Origin: Staphylococcus pseudintermedius
GTDB taxonomy: Bacteria > Bacillota > Bacilli > Staphylococcales > Staphylococcaceae
NCBI RefSeq assembly: GCF_001792775.2
Contig: NZ_MLGE02000002.1
Span: 62,001 to 126,000 of the forward strand
Length of the DNA stretch: 64,000 nucleotides
Reading direction: 5' to 3'
Notes under the pieces: generated by a model
Databases searched by the model: none
Told to the model about the DNA's origin: nothing
Seen by the model: the letters and a program-made list of their open reading frames with translations, nothing else
Position numbers and translations under genes: made by a program
Shown: one piece after another, positions 7,772 to 15,474 of the stretch
Numbering within the stretch: the stretch's first letter is position 1
Layout of the letters: each line of letters begins with the position of its first letter

Positions 7772-8995
7772 TTATGACGATTTCGGCACTGGCACTGTGA
7801 TACCAGGCTGATTGATAATCGCATGCTGATTTAAAATGTCAAAATAAATATGCTTAATACGTGCTTCGTTGTTGTTCGGTTTAGGTTGATCATAGTTCGT
7901 ACCTAACACAATAATGTATTTATCGTTGTAATACGTCGTAAATATTTGTCCGAAGAAAATACCATTGATGCGGTTGAAATTATTATATACATAAAAACCG
8001 TAACGATATTTTTCAGGATAACGTGGCGTCATGAATTCGTGAATATATGGTAAGGTAATCTTTTCAGGAAATATACGATTCGTCTGTAACTTTCTCACCA
8101 ACACACCCATATCGTGTGCTGACATATATAAGTTCCCCGCACCATAATATTGATTTAAATAATGCGGCTCTCGAAAGACAACATTGTGTGTCTTTTTATC
8201 TAATCGATATCCTTTCGCCATATCCTCTTTATACCGTTCATCATCAAAGAAGCTCGTATGCATTAATCTAAATGGATTCCCAATATAACGATAATAATTT
8301 TGAACATAAGATTGTCCTGTTACATTTTCGATCACTTTAGCCAACACAAGATAATTGGCATCGTTATAAAAATGTTTGTGATAAAATTTAGGGTCGATAC
8401 CACGTGCTTCAATGGCTTTAATCGCCCCATCTAAATCTGAAATATCATCTGAACCTTGATATTTATAAAAACCGCTTTGATGCATTAGTAAGTCTTTAAT
8501 CGTTACATCTTGTGGTAATTGAAAGTCAGGTATATAGGTTGACACTGAATCTTCAACATGGATTTTATTTTCAAGTTCTAACTTTTTAACGATGATACCC
8601 GTTAAAAACTTTTGAGCTGAACCAATTAAATAAACCGTATTGGGACTATTTTTCTTTTGTTTTTCAAAATCTTGATAACCATACCCCTTATCCATTTTTA
8701 AATGACCATTTTCAAACACCGCTATAGTTCCATTGAATTGGACACTTTCTAAATACCGATCAATTGTATTAAATACAGGGTTTTGTTGATCAACGATTGT
8801 TTCAAGTGGTTTGATTTCTTGTGATTTTTCAGCTGTATGCGCTTGTCGCTGTTGTTTCCTATCTTGAATCGTCAACGGATCCTCTTCATTCAAATGTTTA
8901 AACTGATAGTATAAATAACAACCACTTACGAATATGGCAATAATTGAAACACTCATGATGAAATAAGTGAATCGAGATGTTTTTCTTTTGTTCAC
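7772..8995 (-). CDS. fmtA: FmtA-like D-alanyl esterase / penicillin-recognising protein
   Basis: FmtA of S. aureus removes D-alanine from teichoic acids and affects methicillin tolerance. This 407-residue protein has an N-terminal membrane anchor (about residues 11-30). It also has the serine hydrolase SxxK motif at S126-A-Q-K129, the YND motif (HFYNDANYLVLAK), and long segments close to FmtA (NGHLKMDKGYGYQDFEKQ, LMHQSGFYKYQ, LDQYYGAGNLYM-like). The region is outside the usual S. aureus fmtA neighbourhood. It is probably monocistronic and extracytoplasmic. Confidence 0.88.
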   Translation of the reverse strand: MNKRKTSRFTYFIMSVSIIAIFVSGCYLYYQFKHLNEEDPLTIQDRKQQRQAHTAEKSQEIKPLETIVDQQNPVFNTIDRYLESVQFNGTIAVFENGHLKMDKGYGYQDFEKQKKNSPNTVYLIGSAQKFLTGIIVKKLELENKIHVEDSVSTYIPDFQLPQDVTIKDLLMHQSGFYKYQGSDDISDLDGAIKAIEARGIDPKFYHKHFYNDANYLVLAKVIENVTGQSYVQNYYRYIGNPFRLMHTSFFDDERYKEDMAKGYRLDKKTHNVVFREPHYLNQYYGAGNLYMSAHDMGVLVRKLQTNRIFPEKITLPYIHEFMTPRYPEKYRYGFYVYNNFNRINGIFFGQIFTTYYNDKYIIVLGTNYDQPKPNNNEARIKHIYFDILNQHAIINQPGITVPVPKSS

Positions 8996-9157
8996 ATTTG
9001 TTCTACTCCTCTATCATTCTCCACTTTTACCTATTCATTAACTGAAGCGTTAACTACTAAAGGTATCATCAAATTAGGAGAATTGAAGTGTTGGTGTAAT
9101 ACTTCGCTGTTTAATGATATGTCCCTCCATTGAAACATTTGAGCAATTGTATTGTAT

Positions 9158-9504
9158 AAAGTGTACCATGAAATATATCGAATTTAAAAATGATTTTATG
9201 TTTTTATCGTGTAACGCTATTGTGAAATGATAAACTTGCGATGACTTCGGATATATCCTCCATCTTTCATGCAAAAAAGGTCGTTATTTAGTCCTATTAC
9301 ACCTTGAATTTTGGCTGACTTAAATCATTTCAAGCGCAATTCAATCCTTCAAATTGAGACTTGCAAATATAAGAAGCACAATATAATATTGATGTAAATA
9401 TTCCAGTTGCCTCAACCTCCATTCAATCCACCTACCTTTAACTCAAGTTTTTGATTGACTACATTTTAAATTCATTGTATCCACACGATATGACAATTTT
9501 CAGC
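9158..9504 (+). repeat. Leader repeat copy 1, upstream of DUF1828/1829 cassette 1
   Basis: A 347-base stretch repeated in the same orientation at 11888-12234, offset by exactly 2730 bases with 9 substitutions and no gaps counted by eye. It ends at CAGC, after which the two copies diverge completely. It contains a candidate promoter (9455-9483), a TATAAT at 9382-9387 and a 20-codon ORF starting at 9167. The flanks to the left (8996-9157) are unrelated to those of copy 2 and hold nothing recognised. Confidence 0.95.
9455..9483 (+). promoter_or_regulatory. Candidate promoter for cassette 1
   Basis: TTGACT and TATCCA are separated by 17 bases inside the leader repeat. The -10 is weak, so the TATAAT at 9382-9387 with a TTGCAA 15 bases upstream is an alternative. 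Confidence 0.4.
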
Positions 9505-9572
9505 TACTATTTTCAATCTAATCCGTCCCACATCAGCAAATCACAATGAAACATTAATAAAGGAGAATGCCT

Positions 9573-10013
9573 ATGGAAAAAGAAATATACGAACAATTAA
9601 TGTGTAAAATAAAGGTCTTCGAAAAAAATATTGTCAACTTACCGAGAGTTGGAGAGCAAATTCAGCACCATTTGATTCATATTATCGATGACGCTGAAAG
9701 ATTTAAATTAATCATTAATAAACGAGGTCATAAAAATCCCGATAACCTTACAATAATGCTATACAGTATGAATCAAAATAGCACTATGATACGATTTGAC
9801 GTAAATGGAAGTGATCATGCCAATCCTCCAAACTTTGATCGAATACCTACGCCACACCTCCATATCATGACTGATGAATATAAAAACGGGACTATTGCTA
9901 TACCATTATACGACATACAAAATATTGAACTGATTAACGAGATGATAGATGCTCTAGATTTTTTTATGGATTATACTAAAATAAAAAAAGACAATATCAT
10001 CATCAAGCCATAA
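9573..10013 (+). CDS. Small protein paired with DUF1828/1829 protein (cassette 1, gene A)
   Basis: A 146-residue protein without a firm family assignment; the layout resembles the small DUF6978-type proteins seen upstream of DUF1828 genes, but that label is tentative. It has an N-terminal helical part, then beta-rich segments FKLIINKRG, TIMLYSMN and MIRFDVNGSDHANPP, a HLHIMTDEYKNGT stretch, and a C-terminal helix. The I-R-[FI]-[DN]-x-N...H-x-N core is shared with the cassette 2 protein at 12315. The ATG at 9573 has AGGAG seven bases upstream; the ATG at 9567 is too close. The gene is visibly AT-rich. Confidence 0.75.
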   Translation: MEKEIYEQLMCKIKVFEKNIVNLPRVGEQIQHHLIHIIDDAERFKLIINKRGHKNPDNLTIMLYSMNQNSTMIRFDVNGSDHANPPNFDRIPTPHLHIMTDEYKNGTIAIPLYDIQNIELINEMIDALDFFMDYTKIKKDNIIIKP

Positions 10014-10044
10014 TCACTTTAAAGCAGAAAGGAGTGAATTGCAT

Positions 10045-10821
10045 ATGGAGAGCATTGAACAAAAAATGAATGAATATTTTAAATGGATGAAACAAAACTA
10101 TAAATACAAAAAATTAGAAGATTCAACAGAAATAACTACACCGTTTATCAACCCTTTAAATGATTATATTAGAATATATCTTGATGTATTACCCAATAAC
10201 GACATTCGATTATCTGACGATAGTTTAACAATGAATGAACTTGAGCTCGCAGGTATTGATATTCATACAAAAGCCAGAAGTATACTCATTCAAAATGTGT
10301 TAAACCAATTTAACCTCGTTTTAGATGGAGAAGAAATTGTCACTAATGTCAAAAATAATAGTTTCGCTCAGTCAAAACATAACTTGATACAAGGGATTTT
10401 AAAAATATATGATTTAACATTAACGACAAAGTCAAATGTGTCACGACTCTTTTATGAAGAAGTATTCGATTTTTTATACAACGAAGAAATTCTAGGTTCG
10501 GCAAAGGTTTCAGTTTCAGGAGAATCAGGAATCAAATATTTTATTGATTTCATTTTACCGGAAACAAAATCAAAACCTGAAAAACTTATCAATTTTGCAA
10601 ACCATCTAGATTTTAATAAAGTGACGACTGATGCTTTTATGTACAGAGATGTTAAACATAATAGACCTAGTAGAAGCGGATTAGCCCCTCAAATGCTCAT
10701 CGTCGCAAATGACGTTGAGCATCCAATTACAGTTAAAGCCCGTCAAGCAGCAGAGCATGAACATCTTTCAATATTACATTGGTCAGATAAAGATAGGATA
10801 AAAGCCATTTTGACACAGTAA
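10045..10821 (+). CDS. DUF1828/DUF1829 domain protein (cassette 1, gene B)
   Basis: About 258 residues. The N-terminal half matches DUF1828 by the pattern LSDDSLTMNELELAGIDI. The C-terminal half matches DUF1829 (strands IKYFIDFILP, LIVANDVEHP, a final LSILHWSDKDRIKAIL). No catalytic motif is certain. An in-frame TTG at 10039 is closer to AAAGGAG, but the ATG at 10045 is also acceptable. It starts about 30 bases after gene A, so the two are one operon, ending at a hairpin at 10887. The biochemical role is unknown; defence or toxin-antitoxin functions are only hypotheses. Confidence 0.8.
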   Translation: MESIEQKMNEYFKWMKQNYKYKKLEDSTEITTPFINPLNDYIRIYLDVLPNNDIRLSDDSLTMNELELAGIDIHTKARSILIQNVLNQFNLVLDGEEIVTNVKNNSFAQSKHNLIQGILKIYDLTLTTKSNVSRLFYEEVFDFLYNEEILGSAKVSVSGESGIKYFIDFILPETKSKPEKLINFANHLDFNKVTTDAFMYRDVKHNRPSRSGLAPQMLIVANDVEHPITVKARQAAEHEHLSILHWSDKDRIKAILTQ

Positions 10822-10886
10822 AGTAATAACAGAAGATTCAAAGTTGAAATAACTCCAATTCAATATTTCCAGCTAAGAATAAAACT

Positions 10887-10922
10887 GCACCTAGACTTTC
10901 TCAAAGTCTTAGGTGCTTTTCC
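10887..10922. terminator. Bidirectional terminator after cassette 1
   Basis: GCACCTAGACTTT and AAAGTCTTAGGTGC form a 13-bp stem with one bulge, followed by TTTT. It separates the plus-strand cassette from the minus-strand DUF4440-like gene. Confidence 0.88.
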
Positions 10923-10925
10923 ATG

Positions 10926-11231
10926 TTAATATGGATCTTGTTTCACTGTTCCTTGATGAAACAATAACTTCCAATCACCCTCATGCATTTTCCAGATTGA
11001 TGTTCTATTTGTCTTAATGTGCCGCGTATGATCTATCAAAGTATATGTACATAATCTACAATCTTCTGCTAAATGATCAACTTGAAAATCACTTATTTCA
11101 TACTCAGCTACATGTAATTCAATACATTCAAAGTCACTCCTATCATACACTTTTCCCGACATACCAAACTCTTTAAAATCTGGATGCAAAACCTCAATAA
11201 ATTGCCCACTTTCCCGATTTTCAGGCTTCAA
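10926..11231 (-). CDS. DUF4440/SnoaL-like (NTF2-fold) protein with defective-looking start
   Basis: About 101 residues. FIEVLHPDFKEFGMSGKVYDRSDF and the final RTSIWKMHEGDWKLLFHQGT are typical of small DUF4440 NTF2-fold proteins of unknown substrate. The only ordinary start is a TTG at 11231 with no nearby ribosome site. In-frame sequence continues upstream (IEYEWKHL) to an ATT at 11250-11252 and an ATA at 11253-11255, placed 9 and 6 bases after a GGAGG at 11262-11266. Either a non-canonical start is used or the original ATG has mutated. Confidence 0.7.
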   Translation of the reverse strand: MKPENRESGQFIEVLHPDFKEFGMSGKVYDRSDFECIELHVAEYEISDFQVDHLAEDCRLCTYTLIDHTRHIKTNRTSIWKMHEGDWKLLFHQGTVKQDPY

Positions 11232-11322
11232 ATGTTTCCATTCGTATTCAATTATTTAATGCCTCCTTCAAGTAATTGTGTATTAACAGCACCATCACTT
11301 CCTTAATAAAAGTGATTCGTGT

Positions 11323-11745
11323 TTAATGCTTAAAAAATTTCATATGTGTTTTTTCTTGTTGATAATAGTCTAAACGCTCTTGTAAAGTACCGGTATGTAA
11401 CTCTATTTTATGACCATCATGATCTGTAAAATAAATCGATTGCTTGTCTTTTATATTTCTTTCTCTCCCCTTTAATATATTCACTTGATTACACTTTAGC
11501 CAATAGTACCAACTGTCAAAGTCACTTTCACTTATAGAAAATGCAATATGTGTGTATGATTGTTTTATCTCATTTCTAGATATGTTCTTTTCCTCGTTTA
11601 GTGCTAACCAAACACCTCCTAGTGTAAAATAAGCTGTATGCTTCCCTTCAACTAATAATGTCGCTTTTAAGATATCTTTATAGAACTTAATAGAATTCCT
11701 TAAATCCGAAACAGAATATGTGATATGATTGATAGCTTTAATCAT
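11323..11745 (-). CDS. fosB: FosB fosfomycin bacillithiol transferase
   Basis: Opens the fosfomycin epoxide with bacillithiol, giving fosfomycin resistance. The 140-residue vicinal oxygen chelate protein keeps the metal ligands H7, H66 and E115 of FosB. It also keeps the family segments LALNEEK, YTHIAFSI, RNIKDKQSIYFTD and IELHTGTLQERLDYY. TGAGGA precedes the ATG. It lies between the two leader repeats, inside the bracketed 2.7-kb segment, so it could move or be lost with cassette 1. Resistance in the host strain is not shown by sequence. Confidence 0.93.
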   Translation of the reverse strand: MIKAINHITYSVSDLRNSIKFYKDILKATLLVEGKHTAYFTLGGVWLALNEEKNISRNEIKQSYTHIAFSISESDFDSWYYWLKCNQVNILKGRERNIKDKQSIYFTDHDGHKIELHTGTLQERLDYYQQEKTHMKFFKH

Positions 11746-11887
11746 GAAATCCTCATTTAATACATCACGACTTCTTTTATCTCAACGATATTTTAAACTA
11801 TATTTTGTGTTAATAAAATAATAGTTAGAAAGCCCACTGTTTAATACATGTGATTTATCGCATATGCCACTAAAAACATGTGATAAA

Positions 11888-12234
11888 AAAGTGTACCATG
11901 AAATATATCGAATTTAAAAATGATTTTATGTTTTTATCGTGCAACGCTATTGTGAAATGATAAACTTGCGATGACTTCGTATATATCCTCCATCTTTCAT
12001 ACAAAAAAGGTCGTTATTTAGTCCTATTACGCCTTGGATTTTGGCTGACTTAAATCATTCCAAGCGCAATTCAATCCTTCAAATTGAGACTTGCAAATAT
12101 AAGAAACACAATATAATATTGATGTAAATATTCCAGTTACCTCAACCTCCGTTCAATCCACCTACCTTTAACTCAAGTTTTTGATTGACTACATTTTAAA
12201 TTCATTGTATCCACACGATATGACAATTTTCAGC
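11888..12234 (+). repeat. Leader repeat copy 2, upstream of DUF1828/1829 cassette 2
   Basis: Second copy of the 347-base leader, about 97% identical to 9158-9504 and ending at the same CAGC. Left of it (11746-11887) lies the fosB upstream region with two ACATGTGAT direct repeats at about 11846 and 11878. Right of it the sequence differs from copy 1 up to the ribosome site. Confidence 0.95.
12185..12213 (+). promoter_or_regulatory. Candidate promoter for cassette 2
   Basis: The same TTGACT-17-TATCCA arrangement as copy 1, unchanged between the repeats. Confidence 0.4.
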
Positions 12235-12314
12235 GAGAATCGTTAAAGAAAAAATATTTAAAACAACTCAACACCAGTTCTGAAGTTTAAAAAAATTTAA
12301 AAAGGAGATTTACA

Positions 12315-12782
12315 ATGGATATAAAATTAACTGATAATGATGTTCAAAAATTATTAGTTTTGTGTAAAGAGATTTTAACGCAATATAATATTCAATTGGA
12401 GGAAAAATGTAAGGGAACGATAAATATTACAGCCACCAATTCAGAAAAATCCTTTGTATTAAGCTATTTCGTTAGACCAGGAAAAGTCTCATTAAATTTT
12501 AGAGAGACAGAATTCAATATTTGTCTCATAAGAATAAACTTAAATAATGGATTTCATAAAAATTCAAATAACGAAATAATCAGAGGAAACAGAATCAAAA
12601 TCTTTTCTGAGGAAGAACATTTAAGAAAAAATGACGGTTCTACTTACATGAGAGCTTATGCGCTTCCTTATAAAATTTTTGAAGATAATTCAGATTTTGT
12701 TAACCAGTTGTTTGCACTACTAGAATATACAAAAAAACGACACAATGATAATATTAACGTTGAAACGAATCTATTTTTTTAA
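12315..12782 (+). CDS. Small protein paired with DUF1828/1829 protein (cassette 2, gene A; DUF6978-like)
   Basis: A 155-residue protein. The core LIRINLNNGFHKNSNNEI..GNRIKIFSEEEH and the acidic DGSTYMRAYALP segment resemble the DUF6978-type proteins that accompany DUF1828 genes; I cannot confirm the family without a search. It shares only a short core with the cassette 1 protein. AGGAG lies eight bases before the ATG. Gene B follows after 12 bases. Function is unknown. The sequence is markedly AT-rich relative to the housekeeping genes around it. Confidence 0.75.
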   Translation: MDIKLTDNDVQKLLVLCKEILTQYNIQLEEKCKGTINITATNSEKSFVLSYFVRPGKVSLNFRETEFNICLIRINLNNGFHKNSNNEIIRGNRIKIFSEEEHLRKNDGSTYMRAYALPYKIFEDNSDFVNQLFALLEYTKKRHNDNINVETNLFF

Positions 12783-12794
12783 GGTGGTGATACA

Positions 12795-13586
12795 ATGTTT
12801 GAAAATGAAATTAAATCTATTAGTGAAGAATATTTCAACTATTTAAAAAACGAATCTAAGTTTCTACCATTAGAAAATGAGTCAATCGAATTTTATTCCC
12901 CTGTTGTTGATTTTTTTGGAGATTCTATTTCTGTAAACATATCATTTACTGGAAGCCACTATAAATTAACAGACCATGGTGAAACATTGTGGAATATGGA
13001 GGAATTCGGTATAGATTTAATGCGTCATAAACAACAAAAAAAGTATCAACTCCTAAAAAATATTATGGACAGTCACGGTTTATTTTTAGAAAACGATACA
13101 TTATCGCTGTATACAAATAGAAAAAACTTACCTCAAGCGATACACGATTATGTTTTAACTTTATCCGAAATCAGCCACCTCGCTATTTTGAAAAAAGAAA
13201 ATATAAGATCCATGTTTAAAGATGAAGTTATACATTATTTTTTAAATAATCGCAATCTTTATCCCAATATTTTTCCGGAGTTTAAAATAGAAGGCAAATC
13301 TAAATTGACTCATCATTTTGACGCTGTATTTCCTGGCCAAACCACTGAATATGTTAAAGCGATAAAAAATATTAATATCAATACTGCTAAAAACGCACTT
13401 TTTGATTGGGACGATGTCGAAACGTATAGAAATCAAACGTTTGATGCTAATGCTAGACTCAACATCATTACTGATAACGAAGATGATATCAGTGACGCTG
13501 TGGCAACCATGCTATCTCAATATAATGTGAGTGTCTTGTCATTCCATCATAAAGAACGTTTAGTACAAAGGTTCAGTAATGTATAA
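12795..13586 (+). CDS. DUF1828/DUF1829 domain protein (cassette 2, gene B)
   Basis: A 263-residue protein. DUF1828 is recognised by YKLTDHGETLWNMEEFGIDL near residues 53-75. The C-terminal DUF1829 part has LTHHFDAVFPG, RLNIITDNEDD and a final SVLSFHHKERLVQRF. Overall identity to the cassette 1 protein looks low by eye (roughly a quarter), although the domain order is the same. AAGGTGGTG precedes the ATG. It ends at a terminator overlapping its stop. Function is unknown. Confidence 0.82.
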   Translation: MFENEIKSISEEYFNYLKNESKFLPLENESIEFYSPVVDFFGDSISVNISFTGSHYKLTDHGETLWNMEEFGIDLMRHKQQKKYQLLKNIMDSHGLFLENDTLSLYTNRKNLPQAIHDYVLTLSEISHLAILKKENIRSMFKDEVIHYFLNNRNLYPNIFPEFKIEGKSKLTHHFDAVFPGQTTEYVKAIKNININTAKNALFDWDDVETYRNQTFDANARLNIITDNEDDISDAVATMLSQYNVSVLSFHHKERLVQRFSNV

Positions 13587-13616
13587 AGGGTATATGTACA
13601 TCATCGTACCCTTTTT
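13585..13616 (+). terminator. Intrinsic terminator of cassette 2
   Basis: AAAGGGTA and TACCCTTT pair across a short loop and run into TTTTT, overlapping the stop codon of gene B. Confidence 0.85.
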
Positions 13617-13680
13617 GTTTTTTGCGATTTTGAATACATCAGTGTTTCATGATACCGACATTGTCAGATTGAGCAAAATG

Positions 13681-13708
13681 AAAAGCAAGCACTGTAATGC
13701 TTGCTTTT
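13681..13708. terminator. Hairpin downstream of the enterotoxin gene
   Basis: AAAAGCAAGC and GCTTGCTTTT form a perfect 10-bp stem with an 8-base loop. It lies between cassette 2 and the enterotoxin-like gene and can work in either direction. Confidence 0.8.
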
Positions 13709-13779
13709 AGAACTTAACTATTGTATCCCTTATGGTGATGGCCTGCTCCAAATCCATTAGCCATATTATTGTGTTTATA

Positions 13780-14574
13780 TCATTTCTTTGTTAAATGAAC
13801 TTCAATTTTTATGTCTTTAGATTCAACGGTCTTATTATCACTATACATTGTTAAATACTTAGATTGATTAAAATTATTACCCGGTGGCGGCATCAAGTCA
13901 TACCAGAACGATTTGTCGTCATTTTCAATAAACTTGATATACCCTGTTTCGTATGGCGATCCTTTAAATTCATAAAGATTGAGTTTATCAATTAAAAATT
14001 TTCTCGCCTTTGCATCCAGTTCTTGTGCTGTAACCAGTTTTTTGTCGGCTTGTATTTCAAATGTAATGATATGCTTGCTATTTTCAAAAACTTTTACATA
14101 GATCGTTTGTGATTTGTGATTATCTAAGTGATTTCCTTCATAGTTTGTTACGCCACCATACATACAGGTTTTACCATTATCTTCTTCATTCCCCTTTTCT
14201 TTTCCAGAGAAATAACAATTAACATAATAATTTGCACCAAAAATATCGACTTGTTTATTTCTATACTTTTGTGCTAATTCTTTACTCGCAAATTCTGTTT
14301 TTACTAATCCATATTCTTTTATTTCAGACTCTCTTATACAGAAAATTAAATCGTGTGCCAATAAACTATCGATAGATTTAACATTACTCTCAGATATAAA
14401 ATTTCGGTCATATAAATATTTCACATTCCCCATCAAACCTTTAAATTCACTTGATTTGTGTAATTGGTCTGGTGTTGGGTCTAGCGTATGATCTGCTAAA
14501 GCCGTAGAACTTGAAATAACGAATAAGATTGTAATGCTAAACAATAAACTGATGACAAATCGTTTCTTGTTCAT
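13780..14574 (-). CDS. Secreted SEC-like superantigen (SE-int type)
   Basis: A 264-residue staphylococcal enterotoxin-family protein, resembling the chromosomal SE-int described from the S. intermedius group. The signal peptide ends ALA at residue 27, giving a 237-residue mature chain. DPTPDQLHKSSEF, GNVKYLYD and the C-terminal SSPYETGYIKFIEN-like segment match SEB/SEC. The disulfide pair is C120/C137 (mature 93/110). The SEC zinc ligand H118 is Y here (NYEGNH), and the MHC-contact F44 is L. The ATG at 14574 has GGAGGAG upstream; an earlier in-frame codon does not. Confidence 0.88.
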   Translation of the reverse strand: MNKKRFVISLLFSITILFVISSSTALADHTLDPTPDQLHKSSEFKGLMGNVKYLYDRNFISESNVKSIDSLLAHDLIFCIRESEIKEYGLVKTEFASKELAQKYRNKQVDIFGANYYVNCYFSGKEKGNEEDNGKTCMYGGVTNYEGNHLDNHKSQTIYVKVFENSKHIITFEIQADKKLVTAQELDAKARKFLIDKLNLYEFKGSPYETGYIKFIENDDKSFWYDLMPPPGNNFNQSKYLTMYSDNKTVESKDIKIEVHLTKK

Positions 14575-14619
14575 ACTTTTCTCCTCCATCCAAAAGTCCA
14601 AGAATATCTATATATACTC

Positions 14620-14648
14620 ATAATATAATAATTAAATTATATAAACAA
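14620..14648 (-). promoter_or_regulatory. Candidate promoter of the enterotoxin-like gene
   Basis: TTGTTT and TATTAT are separated by 17 bases on the minus strand, about 45 bases before the start codon, in a very AT-rich stretch. Confidence 0.5.
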
Positions 14649-14899
14649 TTGTCCACTTAAGCTGAGATTATATAAAAACAGACATATAAACGTTTCTCAC
14701 TCGCCCTGTTTGACACCTGCTACATTGACATGACTGTTAGGTTTGTCCATCATTGGTCATGTTCACAAAATGATAGCTTTCATTCAACACAAAAAAAGCA
14801 AGGTTGCAATGCCAGAGTACTATACACTTGACACTTTATTGACACTTGCTTTTCAAAAACGTTGTTATATCAATATATTAAATATAATTTGTATGGAGA

Positions 14900-14947
14900 G
14901 GGTCATCATTTTTGGTCAACGTATATTTTTTGACCATAAAATGACCC
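14900..14947. other. Long imperfect hairpin of unknown role
   Basis: GGGTCAT/ATGACCC outer arms and a TTGGTCAA/TTGACCA inner arm form about 18 paired bases around a short AT loop. A TATAAT lies about 15 bases upstream on the plus strand. No gene covers it; the rest of 14649-14962 shows nothing recognisable. Confidence 0.6.
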
Positions 14948-14962
14948 AAATCTCAAAATAAT

Positions 14963-15012
14963 GAAAAACACCTTACAAACTTTATACATCAATGTTTGTA
15001 AGATGTTTTTAA
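14963..15012 (-). terminator. Terminator of ssrA
   Basis: AAACATCTTACAAAC and GTTTGTAAGGTGTTT pair on the minus strand and are followed by T residues, about 30 bases past the tmRNA 3' end. Confidence 0.85.
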
Positions 15013-15042
15013 AATCCGAATATTAGCAATTAGGTTATATGT

Positions 15043-15401
15043 AGTGGAGACGGCGGGATTTGAACCCGCGTCCAAAGGTCCTGATACAAATGTTTCTACG
15101 TGTGTAGTCTATCTTTCAATTTCACATCATGCAAGGCGATAGACAGCCAACATGATGCTAGTTTGATTCATCTCTTCTCGCCAGACTTCAAACGGCAGTG
15201 ACGAGCGTATCCTACTAAAGTTGAATCACGTTAACAGCACATAGGCGATGCTGTTAGGTGATGCAGAGTGCAATTAGGCAGCTACTGCGAAATTATTGTT
15301 AGTTTTGCCAGTTATTATAAACTGATGTGTTGGTAACGAAGACAACCCTCCGACACGCTTCATGAGCTCGGGGGACCCCTGTCGAATCCATAAACGTCCC
15401 C
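15043..15401 (-). ncRNA. ssrA: tmRNA (ssrA)
   Basis: Rescues stalled ribosomes by trans-translation. The 5' end GGGGACG pairs with CGTCTCC at the 3' end, and the TTCAAATCCC T-arm is present. The tag frame starts at the GGC at 15307-15309 and ends at the TAA at 15274-15276, encoding GKTNNNFAVAA after the charged alanine; S. aureus has GKSNNNFAVAA. The terminal CCA is not encoded (CTA follows the discriminator). A TATAAT at 15437-15442 is the likely promoter -10, leaving a 5' leader to be processed. Confidence 0.97.
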
Positions 15402-15474
15402 GTAGTATTCAATGTGCTTCCGTTATATGAAAGCACATTATATCATATCAAAAATTGACATACTTCGCAAATTC

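Noticed and set aside
9074..9274. 66-codon minus-strand ORF crossing the leader boundary
   Set aside because: It runs across the end of the repeat into unrelated sequence, has no ribosome site and would be cut differently in the second leader copy.
14743..14961. 72-codon plus-strand ORF between the enterotoxin gene and ssrA
   Set aside because: No Shine-Dalgarno, an atypical composition and it covers the long hairpin; treated as chance.
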